Assembly: GCA_041497995.1 (NCBI GenBank) | Contig: JBGQHM010000282.1 | Coordinates: 1-8,867 of the forward strand | Source of the DNA: DATKMS01 sp041497995 | GTDB taxonomy: Bacteria > Desulfobacterota > Binatia > HRBIN30 | Direction: 5' to 3' | Length of the DNA: 8,867 nucleotides | Shown here: positions 1 to 7,481 of the stretch, piece by piece | How positions within the stretch are numbered: position 1 is the stretch's first letter | Layout: each line of letters starts with the position of its first letter | Made by a program: the position numbers and the translations under genes | Notes under the pieces: model-generated | What the model saw: the letters and a program-made list of their open reading frames with translations, nothing else | Database searches by the model: none | What the model was told of the DNA's origin: nothing

Positions 1-43
1 AACATCATGACCTGCCGCAATCATGCTCGGTATCTTCGTCGCA

Positions 44-275
44 TCATATATCCTCAGATCGATATCTAATGGATGTGGCTCGTAAGGTGGCCGTAGACTT
101 CGAATGGCTGGTGATCTTGAAGCTTGTCCCCGCGTGGAGTGCAGCGGCTGCGACGGCGTTCTCAAGGCAAAGAAAGGCGAACATCGCCAAAACGGACCAA
201 TCTGGAGGGTCCCATGACGCTTGAACCCCGCTTTAGCTGGTTTCTGGCAAGTTCCAGGCGGTCCCGGACGCTCAT
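44..275 (-). pseudogene. Probable decayed HEPN-domain protein, frameshifted fragment
   Basis: No intact ORF exists here, but two minus-strand frames join into one coherent protein. From an ATG at 275-273 one frame reads MSVRDRLELARNQLKR. Near position 225 the sense moves to another frame, which reads VQASWDPPDWSVLAMFAFL, then CLENAVAAAALHAG and a positively charged stretch, before a TGA at 46-44. The pattern of a charged N-terminal helix, 'WDPPDW', then 'CLENAVxAAALHAG' is how I remember the first half of small HEPN-domain proteins, often partners of MNT nucleotidyltransferases. Such proteins are usually about 120-135 residues, so the C-terminal half is missing. A third frame at the window edge (IYDATKIPS, then GHDV) may be a decayed remainder. 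There is no good ribosome binding site and no recognisable MNT gene upstream. The family call rests on memory of the pattern. A chance open frame is the alternative. Confidence 0.38.
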
Positions 276-500
276 GGATACCGTATAGCCCGAGTGCCCA
301 CCGTCCTCAATTGGTGCCCATATGCTCACCAGCTTTGGCTGCCCGCTTCGACGCGTGATGGATCTCGTGAGCCTACCGCGCCCCGTCTCGCGGGCTCGTT
401 GTACGCTTCTGTCGGTTCCTGACGTGCTTGATCTTACCGGAGCTCAGGGACTAAAGACCGCGTGCACAACGTCGTTCACTGCAGAAAAGGAGGATGCCCC
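276..500. other. Non-coding stretch upstream of the SnoaL-like gene
   Basis: I see no convincing gene here. Short plus-strand frames start at 322 and 462 but lack ribosome binding sites, and the first overlaps the real gene in another frame. The minus strand is open for about 60 codons upstream of the HEPN-like remnant without recognisable content. A weak promoter-like pair for the downstream gene is TTGATC at 428-433 and CTAAAG at 451-456, with 17 bp spacing. The -10 match is poor, so this is only a suggestion. By eye the stretch is less GC-rich than the coding regions. Confidence 0.4.
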
Positions 501-863
501 ATGCCTGCACGCACCGCTGAGGAATGCGATGAACTTTTCGAACAACACATCAACGCCGGCAACCTAGATGGGCTCGTCGCGTTGTACGAGTCCGATGCGA
601 CGTTCGTACCGCAAGAAGGCGAGGCGGTACACGGTGCCGCGGCGATTCGCGCGGCGCTGGCCGGGTTCGTGGCGATGAAGCCGACGCTCAAGATGAAGAT
701 CACGCGCGTGATCCCGGTCGGGAAGGATCTGGCGATGATCTACAACGACTGGACCATGACCGTCGGTGGCCAGGCCAGTAGCGGGAAGGCGATCGAGCTG
801 ATGCGGCGGCAAACCGACGGCACCTGGCGCTTCGCGCTCGACGCACCGTTCGGCCGCGACTAG
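501..863 (+). CDS. SnoaL-like / NTF2-fold protein (SgcJ/EcaC type)
   Basis: A protein of 120 residues, the usual length for a single cone-shaped NTF2/SnoaL domain. Visible features are an N-terminal helix pair (AEECDELFEQHINAGNLDGL), then 'LVALYESDATFVPQEGEAVHG', the family signature in which a short strand holds an active-pocket Asp/Ala turn, then a helix 'AAIRAALAGFVAMKP', and strands ending in 'ELMRRQTDGTWRFALDAPF'. The family includes polyketide cyclases, isomerases and many proteins of unknown ligand, so substrate cannot be assigned. There is no signal peptide, so it is probably cytoplasmic. The start is ATG 501 because a perfect AAGGAGG lies at 487-493 with 7 bp spacing. An in-frame ATG at 462 lies upstream of that site and is rejected. 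It ends 24 bp before the sulfotransferase on the same strand, suggesting co-transcription. Confidence 0.82.
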   Translation: MPARTAEECDELFEQHINAGNLDGLVALYESDATFVPQEGEAVHGAAAIRAALAGFVAMKPTLKMKITRVIPVGKDLAMIYNDWTMTVGGQASSGKAIELMRRQTDGTWRFALDAPFGRD

Positions 864-887
864 CTCCTGCGGAGGGCGTCGGCGCGC

Positions 888-2138
888 ATGGCGGCGATTC
901 GACCGTACCGCCCCCTGGGCCTGCGCGTGTTCAACGGTGTCGGCGGCGCCCTGCGCGGCGCCGGCGTACCGCTGGTGCGTCTCGACGAACACTCGCTGCT
1001 TAGGCAGGCCGCGAAGAACGCCGGGCTGTCCGACTTCGGTGATGATGGCTTTCGCGCGCCACTGCGGGTCCTGCTGGTCTCATTCGAGAACGAGGCGGCA
1101 CTGACGCTGCTCGGCCGCATCATCGCGCGCAGCGATGCGGTGCGCACGTTGGAGAACCGCCTCCACTTCGTCGACACGCTCAAGCAGCATCCGGAGATCA
1201 CCGCGGCGCCCATCCGCCGGCCGCTGTTCATCCTCGGCCTGCCGCGCACGGGAACGACGATTCTGCATGAGCTCCTGGCGCAGGATCCCGCCAACCGCGT
1301 GCCGATGACGTGGGAGGTCATGCATCCATGGCCGCCGCCCGAGCGCGCCACCTACGAGAGCGACCCACGCATCGCGCAGGTGGAGAAACACTTCTCCGGC
1401 GTCGACAAGCTCGTCCCCGGCTTCAAGTCGATGCATCCCATGGGCGCGCAGCTGCCGCAGGAGTGCGTCGCCATCACGCAGCACGAGTTCGCGACGATGA
1501 TCTATCCGACGACGTACCACGTTCCAAGTTATCAGCACTGGCTCGACGCCGTGGATATGCGTTGGGTGTACGCGTCGCACCAGCGCTGGCTGCAGTACCT
1601 GCAGTGGCGCTGCCCGGCGGAGCGCTGGATACTCAAGTCGCCGGGACACTTGTGGTCACTCGACGCCCTGCTCGCCGTCTATCCCGATGCGCGTATCGTG
1701 CAGACGCATCGCGATCCGCTGAAGGTGATCGCGTCGCTCGCCAGCCTGGTGGCGATGCTGCGCGGCATGGCCAGCGACCGCATCGACCCGCACGCCATCG
1801 GTGCGGAGTGGACCCAGGTCCTGGCGCAAGGCCTCGAGAGAACGATGCAGGTGCGCGCCAGCGGCGCGTTGCGCGACGATCAGGTCTTCGACATGCAGTT
1901 CGCCGAGCTCATCGCCGACGAGACCGCGATGGTGCGCCGCATCTACACGCACTTCGATATGGAGTTTACGGCGGAGGCGGAGAGCCGCATGCGTCGCTTC
2001 CTGGCGGCCAATCCGAAGGACAAGCACGGCGGGCACCGCTACACGCTCGCGCAATCAGGCCTCGACCCGGCGGTCGAGCGGCGGCGCTACGCCGCGTACC
2101 AGCAGCGCTACACCATCGCATCCGAGCCGGCGCTCTGA
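888..2138 (+). CDS. PAPS-dependent sulfotransferase family protein
   Basis: A 416-residue protein of the bacterial Sulfotransfer_3-type family, which moves a sulfuryl group from PAPS to a hydroxyl or amine. The 5'-phosphosulfate loop is GLPRTGTT at residues 117-124. The 3'-phosphate motif is 'RIVQTHRDPLKVIAS' at 269-283, with Arg275 and Ser283 as the expected ligands. Between them lies 'WILKSPGHLWSLDAL' (247-261), typical of the family. The C-terminus has the 'GGHRYTLAQSGLD' block (381-393) common in this subgroup. No signal peptide or membrane span is evident, so it is cytoplasmic. ATG 888 follows GGAGGG at 871-876 with 11 bp spacing. The acceptor cannot be told: steroids, lipids, glycans or small alcohols are all possible. 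The tight spacing to the SnoaL-like gene suggests both act on the same small molecule. Confidence 0.9.
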   Translation: MAAIRPYRPLGLRVFNGVGGALRGAGVPLVRLDEHSLLRQAAKNAGLSDFGDDGFRAPLRVLLVSFENEAALTLLGRIIARSDAVRTLENRLHFVDTLKQHPEITAAPIRRPLFILGLPRTGTTILHELLAQDPANRVPMTWEVMHPWPPPERATYESDPRIAQVEKHFSGVDKLVPGFKSMHPMGAQLPQECVAITQHEFATMIYPTTYHVPSYQHWLDAVDMRWVYASHQRWLQYLQWRCPAERWILKSPGHLWSLDALLAVYPDARIVQTHRDPLKVIASLASLVAMLRGMASDRIDPHAIGAEWTQVLAQGLERTMQVRASGALRDDQVFDMQFAELIADETAMVRRIYTHFDMEFTAEAESRMRRFLAANPKDKHGGHRYTLAQSGLDPAVERRRYAAYQQRYTIASEPAL

Positions 2139-2214
2139 GCGCGCCACCCTGCGGCTTCTCCGGTTCGCGGAAGTGCGCACGGAGAGGAGAAAGACCGGAA
2201 CCCGGCAGTCATCG

Positions 2215-2243
2215 TTGACTCTCAAGGATCGAAAGCGCACGAT
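2215..2243 (+). promoter_or_regulatory. Candidate sigma70-like promoter for the propeller gene
   Basis: In the 150-bp gap after the sulfotransferase, TTGACT (2215-2220) matches the -35 consensus at five of six bases. After 17 bp comes CACGAT (2238-2243), a weak -10 matching at three of six. It would give a leader of about 40 nt before ATG 2289. No terminator hairpin was recognised in the same gap, so read-through from the upstream pair is also possible. Confidence 0.25.
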
Positions 2244-2288
2244 TTGCTTGCTGGTCGCGCATCCCAACGTACACACGGAGGACTGGCC

Positions 2289-4448
2289 ATGACGGAAAGA
2301 CGGCGACTTCGCGAGCGGCTAACCTGGCGTTGGCCTAGCCGTCCGCTCTCCCTGTGTCTGCTGCTTTCGGCGGCTCTGGTGAGCGCCTGGTCCCCGTCCG
2401 TTGACGCGAAGCAGATCGCCTACGTGACGGACGATGCGCTGGATATCGTCAGCGTGATCGACACTACGACGCATGCTGTTACGGCGACGGTCCCGCTCGG
2501 GCCAGGCCTGCGCCCGTTTGGTATCGCCATCAGTCACGACGGGCGCACGGCCGTGGTGACCAACGCGCAAACAGACAGCGTCTCGATCGTCGACCTCGCC
2601 AGCCACGCGATCAGCAACATCAGCCTCCACTGCGTGTCCGCAGAGTGCCGTCCGGAAGGCGTCACCTTTAGCCCTGACGACCGCATTGCGTACGTCGTCA
2701 ACCACGAGTACGACGCGATCTCGGTCGCTACCATCGACATGGCGCGTCGCGAGGTGACCCGCACGGTTCGCATGGAAACGCCCGGAACAGGTGGATACGC
2801 AAACGTTGCGGTGACAGGCGATGGGACGTTCTTGTACGTGACCGGCCCATTCAGGCTCTTTGTGATCGACACTGCCGCCAACACGGTGGCCGGAGCGCTG
2901 TCCGGGGACTTCTTCGATGTTGCGGTCGCGCCCGATGGCAAGACAGTTTACGCAGCCGGGGTCCCCACGGTCTCCGTGATCGATACCGAGAGGAAGGTCG
3001 TGACCGACACGATCGCGCTCGACCGCGATGGAAGCAACATCGTGGTGGGTCCGGACGGAAGACGCGCGTACGTAACGTCCGGTGACAGTGTCTTGGCGAT
3101 CGACACGGCCACACACACCATCGTCGGTCGCACTACGCTGCCGCCGTTTACATCGCCTTCCGACGTTGCCATCACTCCGGACGGCACATCTCTCCTGCTT
3201 GCCGACGTCGAGACCAGTGCGCTGCTCGTGGTCGATGTGACTGCCGGGCAGGTGAGTCGAAGCGCGCCGCTGGGACATCGTCCGCAGGGTCTGGCGGTCA
3301 CCCCGGACGGTGCCACTGCCTACGTCGCCAACGTGGATACAAACGCTGCTGGCGGAGCGCTGTTGGCTGCCGACTTACGTACGGGAGCGGTAACGCCACT
3401 GTTCCCGCCGGCGGGGCCGGCGGCGCTGGCAGCCGCGCCTGATGGCACGCGCATCTACGTCGCGAATGCGCTTGCCAACGAAGTCGCCGCTCTCGATACC
3501 GCAACCAATAAGATTACTGGCGCTGCGCATGTTGAGTCTCCATACGGAGTGGCGACTGCGGGCGACGGCTCTCGGGTCTATGTGAGCAGTGCGGCCTCGA
3601 CCCAAACAGGTGTGAAAACCGCGATCGTTGCGATCGACGCGGAGTCCCTGAATGTCGTGCAGACGCTGGCCGTCGACAATCTCACCACGTCAGTCGCGCT
3701 GAGCCCGACGCGAAACGTCCTCTATGCAGGCGTCTACGACAGCTCGTTCGGGTTGCGGCACGCTGGCGCCCTCGCAGCAATCGATCTTGCTACCGGAGTG
3801 GTCATCAACTCGGTGCCGGTCGGCGAACCGATCCGCGACCTCGCCATCACACCCGACGGCGGCTCTGTGTATGCGGCGACCTTCCTGTTCTTCCTCAACG
3901 ACATCGTTGGGGGAGTCGCTGTTGTTGATGCGGGAGATCTGAGTCTCAGCACGACGATCGGCGGGGGCGGCTACTTGAGTGTGGCGGTTACGCCGGATGG
4001 AAGCTTGGCCCTCGCATTCGTGGCGTACTACCTTCACCCCGGCGGGATAGACATCATCGATACCGCGACGCGAGGAGTGGTCGCTACGGTTCCAGATGTG
4101 ACCGGCCGCATAGCGATCGCACCGGATGGTCGCTTCGCGTACGTAGTCTCAGGCGGTAGGGCGGTCGTTCTTGACATTGCGAGTCGCCAGCCGACGGCAA
4201 CGATCCCGTTCGGCGTCTCGCCATCCGGCGTGGTCATTGTTGGCGTGCCGTCGGGGGCCTGCGCTTGTGACTGCAATCAGGACAAGCGAGTGACGGTCGG
4301 GGAGATCGTTCAAGCCGTCAACAGGGCGCTCGGCAACGGCTCTCCATCCAACTGCCCGATGGCAGACACCAACGGCGATGGGCGCGTCACCGTTGATGAT
4401 CTCATGCGTGGCGTCGACGCCGCCTTGCATGGATGTCCCATTGACTGA
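2289..4448 (+). CDS. Secreted YVTN-type double beta-propeller with C-terminal dockerin-like domain
   Basis: A 719-residue exported protein. ATG 2289 is chosen because GGAGG lies at 2277-2281, 7 bp upstream. The in-frame ATG at 2244 lies before that site and would spoil the signal peptide. Residues 1-40 form an arginine-rich n-region, a hydrophobic core (LSLCLLLSAALVSA) and a likely cleavage after VDA. From 41 to about 653 I count 14 repeats, each with a 'xxYVxx' strand, an 'xVxVIDTxT' strand and an 'xxxVAVTPDG' turn. This fits two seven-bladed propellers of the YVTN/Lgb-like type. Residues 656-719 are dockerin-like: two EF-hand-like calcium loops, at Asp661/Asn663/Asp665/Thr669/Glu672 and Asp693/Asn695/Asp697/Thr701/Asp704, bracketed by Cys658, 660, 662, 689 and 716. 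Likely extracellular or surface-located. Ligand unknown; propellers of this type usually serve as binding scaffolds and need not be enzymes. Confidence 0.88.
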   Translation: MTERRRLRERLTWRWPSRPLSLCLLLSAALVSAWSPSVDAKQIAYVTDDALDIVSVIDTTTHAVTATVPLGPGLRPFGIAISHDGRTAVVTNAQTDSVSIVDLASHAISNISLHCVSAECRPEGVTFSPDDRIAYVVNHEYDAISVATIDMARREVTRTVRMETPGTGGYANVAVTGDGTFLYVTGPFRLFVIDTAANTVAGALSGDFFDVAVAPDGKTVYAAGVPTVSVIDTERKVVTDTIALDRDGSNIVVGPDGRRAYVTSGDSVLAIDTATHTIVGRTTLPPFTSPSDVAITPDGTSLLLADVETSALLVVDVTAGQVSRSAPLGHRPQGLAVTPDGATAYVANVDTNAAGGALLAADLRTGAVTPLFPPAGPAALAAAPDGTRIYVANALANEVAALDTATNKITGAAHVESPYGVATAGDGSRVYVSSAASTQTGVKTAIVAIDAESLNVVQTLAVDNLTTSVALSPTRNVLYAGVYDSSFGLRHAGALAAIDLATGVVINSVPVGEPIRDLAITPDGGSVYAATFLFFLNDIVGGVAVVDAGDLSLSTTIGGGGYLSVAVTPDGSLALAFVAYYLHPGGIDIIDTATRGVVATVPDVTGRIAIAPDGRFAYVVSGGRAVVLDIASRQPTATIPFGVSPSGVVIVGVPSGACACDCNQDKRVTVGEIVQAVNRALGNGSPSNCPMADTNGDGRVTVDDLMRGVDAALHGCPID

Positions 4449-4492
4449 AGGGGTCCTCTTACGCGCCCGATCTCCGGCGCTGGAAGGTAAGG

Positions 4493-5674
4493 CTACGCGC
4501 TCTGCCGCGTTTGTTCCTTCTGCTCCTGCTCAGCAGCGTGCTTGGAGATCTCCGTCATGATTGCCTGCACCGCGCTGCCGATGAACTCAGGGCGATTGTC
4601 CGCGGCCCAGTCGCGCGACTTCACGGTGCCCTCGGTCGCGTTCTGGAAGCGCGGCATAACGTAGCGCGCGATCAGCTCGTAGCTCTTCATCGTCGCTTCG
4701 CGGTCGGCCCATTCGTGCGCCATCTGCAGCATGCAGCCGAAGCCGCCTGACTGGTTCTGGAGGCGTTCGATCTGTGCAATGGCGTCGTCGACGTCGCCGA
4801 TGACGGCGAAGCCGGTGTTGTTCATCGCGTCGACGGCGTCGTCGATGTCGCCCTCGGGTGCGAGCGGCAGCGCGGCGACGCGCCGGAAGTAGTCGAGCCA
4901 CGCTTCGAGGCCGAAGCGGACATTTCGTCGTGCTTGCTCGCGCGTCTCGGCGATGTGCATGGGACCGACGAGGCGCCAGCGGTTGCGATCGGCGACCTGA
5001 CCATGCTCGCGCGCCTTGCCCTCGCAGATGTCCCAGTTGCTCGACAGTGCATTGAAGCCGCCCGTGCTGGTCGCACCGATCGACAGCAGACTCAGCCCGT
5101 ACTTGCCGGCCGCGCGCGCGCCCGCGGGCGAGACCTGCGAGGCGACGGCGATCTCGATGTACGGCTTGGTGTAGGGACGCAGCTGCAGCTGCGCGTTGCG
5201 CAGCTTGAACCAATCGGTCTCCATGGTCACGGTCTCACCGCGCAGCAGCGGTACGAGCGCGGCGAGCGCTTCATCCATCATCTCGCGCTGGCGCTGCACA
5301 TCGATGCCCATCATGAACGCGTCGGACGGCAACGCCCCCGGGCCGACGCCGAACATCACGCGGCCGCGCGTCTGATGGTCGAGCTGCATGATGCGGTCCG
5401 CCAGCATCAGCGGATGATGGTACGGCACCGAGGACACGCCGGTTCCGAGTCGGATGTGGCGCGTGCGCTCCGCCGCCGCCGCAATGAACACTTCGGGCGA
5501 CGCGATGATCTCGTACCCCGCGGAGTGGTGCTCACCGATCCACGCTTCGTCGTAGCCGAGGCGGTCGAGCCACTCGATCAGCTCGAAGTCGCGTTGCAGT
5601 GAGAGGGTTGGGTTCTCATTCACGGGGTGAAACGGCGCGAGGAAGATGCCGAAGTCGAGTCGGGCAACGGACAT
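4493..5674 (-). CDS. LLM-class flavin-dependent monooxygenase, limonene 1,2-monooxygenase-like
   Basis: A 393-residue luciferase-like TIM-barrel monooxygenase, expected to use reduced FMN and oxygen on a hydrophobic substrate. Diagnostic stretches are the first strand 'LDFGIFLAPFHP' (6-17), 'LDRLGYDEAWIGEHHSAG' (36-53) with the conserved EHH, 'SPEVFIAAAAERT' (59-71), 'IRLGTGVSSVPYHHP' (74-88), and the flavin-site 'GRVMFGVGPGALPSD' (104-118). This set closely recalls limonene 1,2-monooxygenase (LimB) and the alkanal monooxygenase alpha branch, but substrate cannot be read from sequence. The C-terminal tail (about 376-393) is charged and Gln/Glu-rich. No signal peptide, so cytoplasmic. The start has AAGGAG at 5680-5685 with 5 bp spacing. 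It converges with the propeller gene across only 44 bp, where I found no clear terminator. It lies 166 bp downstream of the hydrolase on the same strand, too far to assume one operon. Confidence 0.88.
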   Translation of the reverse strand: MSVARLDFGIFLAPFHPVNENPTLSLQRDFELIEWLDRLGYDEAWIGEHHSAGYEIIASPEVFIAAAAERTRHIRLGTGVSSVPYHHPLMLADRIMQLDHQTRGRVMFGVGPGALPSDAFMMGIDVQRQREMMDEALAALVPLLRGETVTMETDWFKLRNAQLQLRPYTKPYIEIAVASQVSPAGARAAGKYGLSLLSIGATSTGGFNALSSNWDICEGKAREHGQVADRNRWRLVGPMHIAETREQARRNVRFGLEAWLDYFRRVAALPLAPEGDIDDAVDAMNNTGFAVIGDVDDAIAQIERLQNQSGGFGCMLQMAHEWADREATMKSYELIARYVMPRFQNATEGTVKSRDWAADNRPEFIGSAVQAIMTEISKHAAEQEQKEQTRQSA

Positions 5675-5840
5675 ATCGTCTCCTTGGGGACTGCAATCCT
5701 AGGACCTGCGGTCAGCGTCATTTCTATGGTCCGCTCCCGTTGGTCGCTGTTGAGTGCCAAGTCCGACAGCTCAGCGGAAGATGTTTCTCAGTAGCCAGCC
5801 GCCGCTGCTCATGCAAGCGATCCATCCGATCCTCCCCATC
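5675..5840. other. Intergenic gap between two minus-strand genes
   Basis: This 166-bp gap holds the ribosome binding site of the limonene-monooxygenase-like gene at its left edge. On the minus strand TAGGAT, just upstream of that site, resembles a -10 box, but no good -35 lies at the right distance. I see no T-tract terminator after the hydrolase stop and no open frame that looks coding. Confidence 0.4.
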
Positions 5841-7340
5841 CTACGGTACCGGCTTCCCGCTGGCGCTGCAGGTGGTGCCGTCGGCGGGCACTGTGAGATC
5901 GACGAAATACGCGGCGACGATGTCGTTGACGCACTTGTTGCGAGAGCCGCTCGCGAACCACGTATGCCCTTCACCTTGACGTGTGACGACGACGCCAGAT
6001 TCCAGCGCGTTCGCCATTGCTCGGGCCCATGCGTATGGGGTGTTGGGGTCGCCCGTGGTGCCAATCACCACGATCGCCGGCGCGCCCTTCGCGTGGACCA
6101 CTGGGATCGGCTTCGGCGGCAACGGCCAATCGGCGCAGCCCGCCACCAAGTAGCTCGCCGAGTACGCACCGACGCGAGGCGACCGCTGCTCGAGCTCTTC
6201 CGCCAACGCACCGGCTGCGGCAGCGCTCGGGTGTTCCCTCTCATCCGCACAGAGAATGGTCCAATAGGCATCGAGCGCAGGGCGACCGTCTGGATCGCTG
6301 TAGAGGCTGCGCGCGACTGCGCGCAGCGGCACGCCGTCGCCCTGGCCCGCCGCGGCGAGGGCGTCGAGGTACTGCGTGCCGTAGAACGTCGGCAGCGAGA
6401 TCGCTGCCAGGGTGGCGGCCTGCAGGTCGCCATCGGTGACCGCGTGGTCATCGCCGTTGCCGGGCGGAGGAAGCGGTTGCCGCGCGAGCTGCGTGTGCAG
6501 CATGTCATAGAAGCCGGCTGGGTCCGGTCCGATCTGGCAGGTAGGACGCGCCTTGCACGTGTCCAGAAAGCGGCCGAGCGCCGCTTCCGCCGCCGCGGCC
6601 TGGTCACGCGCCTGCTCGTCGACCGGCGCCGTCGGCTCAATGGCGCCGTCGAGGATCAGTGCGCGCACGCGGCGCGGGAACAGCTCGGCATACACCGAGC
6701 CCAAGCGCGATCCGTAGGACACACCGAGGTAGGTCAGCTGCTCGTCGCCGAGCGCCTCACGGATGCGGTCGAGGTCGCGCGCCGAATTAATGGTGTTGAC
6801 GAAAGGGAACAGCTGACCAGCGACCCGGGTGCAGGCGGCACCCATCTCGACATAGAGTGGCGCGACCGGCAGGGGCGCGCCAGCTGCTGCCGGCACGGGC
6901 GCGGCCGAGACGATGGCAGACAGATCGGTACGACAATCGATCCGCGCGCTCGCTCCCGTGCCGCGTGGATCGAAGGACACCAGATCGAACCGCTGGCGCA
7001 CCGGCTCTGGAAAGACGCCGGCCAGAAACATCAGCGTCGCGACGCCGGAGAGACCCGGTCCTCCAGGGTTGAGCACCAGCGAGCCGATCCGGTGCGCGGC
7101 ATCCGTGGCCGGCTTGCGGACCACGGCGATACTGAGCCTAGCGGCGCTCGGGTGGTCGTAGTCGACCGGCACGGTGACGGTGCCGCATTGGAACCCCAGA
7201 TCGCACTTCGTCCACTGCACGGGTGTGACGCGCATAGCGGGCGCGCCGCCGCCACCGCTGCCCCCGCATGCACCGAGGCTGGTCACCAGGCCCACGGCGA
7301 CGATCACCATGCCCCACGGTTGCTGCAGGCGTCGCGTCAA
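5841..7340 (-). CDS. Lipoprotein alpha/beta-hydrolase, tripeptidyl aminopeptidase (SlpD/TAP) family
   Basis: A 499-residue envelope hydrolase read from a TTG start. The frame also contains an ATG at 7412, but that has no ribosome binding site, whereas TTG 7338-7340 follows an AGGAGAGGAAGG run. It gives an ideal lipoprotein signal: Arg-Arg, a hydrophobic stretch 'VIVAVGLVTS', then the lipobox LGAC with Cys25, followed by a glycine-rich linker. Oxyanion-hole motif NPGGPG is at 91-96, the nucleophile Ser208 sits in 'YLGVSYGSRLG', the acid is Asp431 in 'GTTGDPNTPY', and His459 is in 'GEGHTWF'. The C-terminal third matches the TAP-like domain (helical lid, then 'AIVVIGTTGDPNTP'). Family members cleave N-terminal tripeptides or hydrophobic esters; Mycobacterium Hip1/CaeA and Streptomyces Slp proteins are relatives. 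Paired cysteines suggest periplasmic disulfides. It is divergent from the next gene. Confidence 0.87.
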   Translation of the reverse strand: MTRRLQQPWGMVIVAVGLVTSLGACGGSGGGGAPAMRVTPVQWTKCDLGFQCGTVTVPVDYDHPSAARLSIAVVRKPATDAAHRIGSLVLNPGGPGLSGVATLMFLAGVFPEPVRQRFDLVSFDPRGTGASARIDCRTDLSAIVSAAPVPAAAGAPLPVAPLYVEMGAACTRVAGQLFPFVNTINSARDLDRIREALGDEQLTYLGVSYGSRLGSVYAELFPRRVRALILDGAIEPTAPVDEQARDQAAAAEAALGRFLDTCKARPTCQIGPDPAGFYDMLHTQLARQPLPPPGNGDDHAVTDGDLQAATLAAISLPTFYGTQYLDALAAAGQGDGVPLRAVARSLYSDPDGRPALDAYWTILCADEREHPSAAAAGALAEELEQRSPRVGAYSASYLVAGCADWPLPPKPIPVVHAKGAPAIVVIGTTGDPNTPYAWARAMANALESGVVVTRQGEGHTWFASGSRNKCVNDIVAAYFVDLTVPADGTTCSASGKPVP

Positions 7341-7360
7341 ACCTTCCTCTCCTACCGACG

Positions 7361-7388
7361 GGTATCGCGCCCCTTCGCCCACGGTCAA
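7361..7388 (-). promoter_or_regulatory. Candidate promoter for the lipoprotein hydrolase
   Basis: On the minus strand TTGACC (7388-7383) is followed after 16 bp by GATACC (7366-7361). The -35 matches consensus at five of six bases and the -10 at three. Transcription would begin near 7354, just upstream of the TTG start at 7340 but downstream of the alternative ATG at 7412. If real, it independently supports the TTG start. Confidence 0.3.
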
Positions 7389-7411
7389 GAGGCGACGTCG
7401 TGCACTCCCCA

Positions 7412-7440
7412 TTGACCGAGCGGCGCAATGAGGAAATGAT
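7412..7440 (+). promoter_or_regulatory. Candidate promoter for the exported LLM oxidoreductase
   Basis: TTGACC (7412-7417), 17 bp, then AATGAT (7435-7440) makes the best sigma70-like pair in the window, at five of six and four of six consensus bases. It would leave a leader of about 35 nt before ATG 7482. It faces away from the candidate promoter of the hydrolase, so the 141-bp region could serve both genes. No operator palindrome was recognised. Confidence 0.35.
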
Positions 7441-7481
7441 CGCCGCCGCGGAGTATTGCCACAAGACGAATGGAGGCGACG

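Noticed and set aside
69..224. A 51-codon plus-strand small ORF, and another at 104-217 with three cysteines
   Set aside because: Neither has a ribosome binding site or family resemblance, and both lie antisense to the HEPN-like remnant.
214..288. A 24-codon ORF with GGAGG just upstream
   Set aside because: The ribosome-binding-like site is suggestive, but the peptide is featureless and lies opposite the proposed pseudogene; chance is likely.
322..567. An 81-codon plus-strand frame overlapping the SnoaL-like gene start
   Set aside because: No ribosome binding site, overlaps the better-supported gene in another frame, and its product resembles nothing known.
1310..2218. A 302-codon plus-strand frame over the sulfotransferase
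   Set aside because: An out-of-frame shadow of the sulfotransferase; no family features.
2319..3278. A 319-codon minus-strand frame opposite the propeller gene
   Set aside because: Antisense shadow of the repeat-rich propeller coding sequence; Asp/Arg/His-rich and repetitive only because the sense strand is repetitive.
4449..4492. Possible bidirectional terminator between convergent genes
   Set aside because: Only imperfect short complementarity around CCGGCGCTGG is visible, with no T-tract on either strand.
5754..7415. A 553-codon plus-strand open frame, longer than the hydrolase gene it overlaps
   Set aside because: It is antisense to a well-recognised hydrolase with intact catalytic residues; its product is Arg-rich, without domains, and is a by-product of GC-rich codon use.
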